From positions 970,001 through 1,034,000 of the forward strand of contig NZ_CP092417.1 in assembly GCF_023716865.1 (NCBI RefSeq): 64,000 nucleotides of DNA, in the 5' to 3' direction. The translations under genes were made by a program, and so were the position numbers. Below, piece by piece: positions 62,586 to 64,000 of this stretch. A model generated the notes under the pieces. That model saw only the letters and a program-made list of their open reading frames with translations. It ran no database searches and was not told the origin of the DNA. Within the stretch, counting starts at the first letter, position 1, and each line of letters starts with the position of its first letter. Source of the stretch: Endozoicomonas sp. SCSIO W0465 (lineage in GTDB: Bacteria; Pseudomonadota; Gammaproteobacteria; Pseudomonadales; Endozoicomonadaceae).

Positions 62586-62852
62586 TTTACTACTCCTCGT
62601 ACTCCTCAGTCATTCAGCAGTCATCACTTTATAGAGTTATTAGCTCGCAGCTGCACAGGCCTTAGAGGATGATAGTGTAGTCAAAAAAAACTGGTCAAAC
62701 AGCCAATTTAAATAAACCTAACAATGAACGATCTGATCAAGAATGAACCTATCTTTACCAATAGAGCCTAAGTAAATACCAAAACAAAATAATAACCGGT
62801 AAAGATCGTGTCTATGCTCACAATTTAATCCGGCAGACAGATTCCCGTAACT

Positions 62853-64000
62853 ATGCAATCAGGCAAAAAAAACAAGGAAAAACAATTTGTTTTAAACAGC
62901 AGTATGATTCTTCTCATAGCCGGACTATACGGGGTTGTCACAGGATGGCTGGATCTCAGTGTGTTTAATCAGGCCAGTGAAGTGGTATCCGACCTGTTTA
63001 TACGAATGCTGAAGCTGATGAGCCTACCGATTATCTTTTTCGCCCTGGTTTCTACCCTTTCCGGAATGGTCGAAGCGTCAGAGGTAAAACGCCTTGGTGG
63101 CCAGGTTCTGAAATACACGGTGATCACTACTCTGATCGCAGCCACTGTTGCCCTGGCACTGTACCTGTTGATTGCTCCGGCGGGCAATCTTAACCCATTG
63201 GCGGCAACGGTTGAGCCTGCAGGCCCTGCAGGAAGTTACTGGTCCTATCTGATTGGGGTGATTCCTGCCAGCTTTGTTGAACCTTTTTATACCCATAATG
63301 TGATGGGTGTTTTATTTTTAGCCCTCCTTCTTAGCGCCGCCATCATGACTTTGGAACGTAGCCAGAAAGAAATTCTGCACTCGTTTTTTGACAGTATGTT
63401 TGCCGCCATTATGAAAATGACCGGACTGATCCTGCAACTGATGCCTCTGGCTGTCTGGGCTTTCGTTAACCAGTTTATTCATGATCTGCAGAGTCAGAAA
63501 ATTCTCCAGGACCTCGCCCTCTATCTGCTGTGCGTTCTGCTGGCCAATATCGTGCAGGCTGGCTTGATATTGCCAATATTGCTGAAGTTCAAAGGTATTT
63601 CACCCTGGCAAACCATAAAAGCCATGTGGCCAGCCCTGACTGTCGCTTTTTTCGCTAAATCATCAGCAGCTGCACTGCCCTATGCCGTCGAGTGCGCAGA
63701 AAAAGACATGAATATTCAAGGCAAAGTGGCTCGTTTCAGTCTCCCCTTGTGCATTACCGTCAATATGAACGCTTGTGCTGCTTTCATACTGATAACGGTT
63801 CTGTTTGTTTCACAAAGCAACGGCATCATGTTCTCACCCTTGGAGTTGCTCTCCTGGATAGCCATTGCCAGTATTGCCGCCATCGGTAATGCAGGTGTTC
63901 CCATGGGCTGTTATATGTTATCCAGCGCCTTTCTTTCGGCTATGGGAGTGCCACTTCAACTGCTGGTTATTATTCTGCCGTTTTATGCGTTGATCGATAT
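62853..64000 (+). CDS. SDF-family cation:dicarboxylate/amino-acid symporter (3' end outside window)
   Basis: 382 codons are visible from the ATG at 62853 (MQSGKKNKEKQFVLNSSMIL), and the frame runs off the end. The fold is the DAACS/SDF family of Na+ or H+ coupled transporters: many hydrophobic helices (LFIRMLKLMSLPIIFFALVS is the family signature), the serine-rich hairpin AKSSAAALPYAVE, and the loop TVNMNACAAF in place of the usual NMDGTA. The altered NMDGTA-like loop suggests a substrate preference different from GltP/DctA. The SD is weak. Confidence 0.88.
   Translation, partial: MQSGKKNKEKQFVLNSSMILLIAGLYGVVTGWLDLSVFNQASEVVSDLFIRMLKLMSLPIIFFALVSTLSGMVEASEVKRLGGQVLKYTVITTLIAATVALALYLLIAPAGNLNPLAATVEPAGPAGSYWSYLIGVIPASFVEPFYTHNVMGVLFLALLLSAAIMTLERSQKEILHSFFDSMFAAIMKMTGLILQLMPLAVWAFVNQFIHDLQSQKILQDLALYLLCVLLANIVQAGLILPILLKFKGISPWQTIKAMWPALTVAFFAKSSAAALPYAVECAEKDMNIQGKVARFSLPLCITVNMNACAAFILITVLFVSQSNGIMFSPLELLSWIAIASIAAIGNAGVPMGCYMLSSAFLSAMGVPLQLLVIILPFYALID

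Noticed and set aside
1..64000. tRNA or rRNA genes
   Set aside because: I looked in the intergenic gaps, including near pilA where Pseudomonas has a tRNA, and saw no cloverleaf or rRNA-like sequence; a covariance-model search (tRNAscan-SE, Infernal) would settle it.

Overview
The window reads as chromosomal DNA of a gammaproteobacterium, most likely a marine host-associated member of the Oceanospirillales such as Endozoicomonas. The evidence is conserved housekeeping synteny (infB-rbfA-truB-rpsO-pnp; rpsU-yqeY-dnaG-rpoD; a Pseudomonas-like nadC/pilA/pilB and panE/yajQ/ampG neighbourhood) combined with a heavy load of insertion sequences, REP palindromes and large orphan proteins without signal peptides. 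The taxon is an inference; no rRNA or tRNA gene was seen.

Region 1 (1-14.4 kb) is translation, RNA and replication core. infB (5' end outside the window), rbfA, truB, rpsO and pnp run rightward. A 159-bp MITE, a terminator and a long hairpin separate infB from rbfA. rpoD, dnaG, yqeY and rpsU run leftward as the macromolecular-synthesis cluster, with a small opposite-strand gene between dnaG and yqeY. tsaD, folB and a short folK-like gene follow divergently.

Region 2 (14.5-26.7 kb) alternates metabolic genes with two orphan genes that look like secreted effectors: an 898-residue protein and a 453-residue disordered, repeat-bearing protein. Between and around them lie cca (without its HD motif), a Cds1-like PLP enzyme, a decayed ISKra4-family element with an exact 8-bp target duplication, and a short-form putA.

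Region 3 (26.8-37.8 kb) is a broken type IV pilus neighbourhood. pilB (leftward) and pilA (rightward) are pushed about 4.2 kb apart by a frameshifted IS1595-family element, a dppC-like remnant, about seven copies of a REP/BIME unit with an adjacent RAYT transposase, and a membrane-protein pseudogene. ligB, a repeat-rich coiled-coil membrane protein, galE and nadC follow.

Region 4 (37.8-59.2 kb) is an IS-dense zone. Three near-identical 1608-bp IS66-family copies each have a perfect 8-bp target duplication. One splits panE. Another lies inside an IS1182-family element that also carries a third element and itself splits a PQ-loop/SemiSWEET-like sugar transporter gene. An IS1634-family element upstream of ackA is split by an IS1595-family element. 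In every case, removing the insertion and one duplication restores an open frame. Intact genes here are the dodecin gene, yajQ, ampG, an alkyltransferase-like gene, a DUF481 gene, a GDCC-type zinc protein gene, pta and ackA.

Region 5 (59.2-64 kb) is ordinary: a DUF805 protein, HemJ, an OmpA-like lipoprotein, a glyoxalase-II-like hydrolase, one uncertain small ORF, and the start of an SDF-family symporter that runs off the window.

The best leads for new biology are the two effector-like proteins, the REP array with its RAYT, the MITE whose target duplication includes the infB stop codon, and the recent IS-mediated loss of panE and the PQ-loop transporter.
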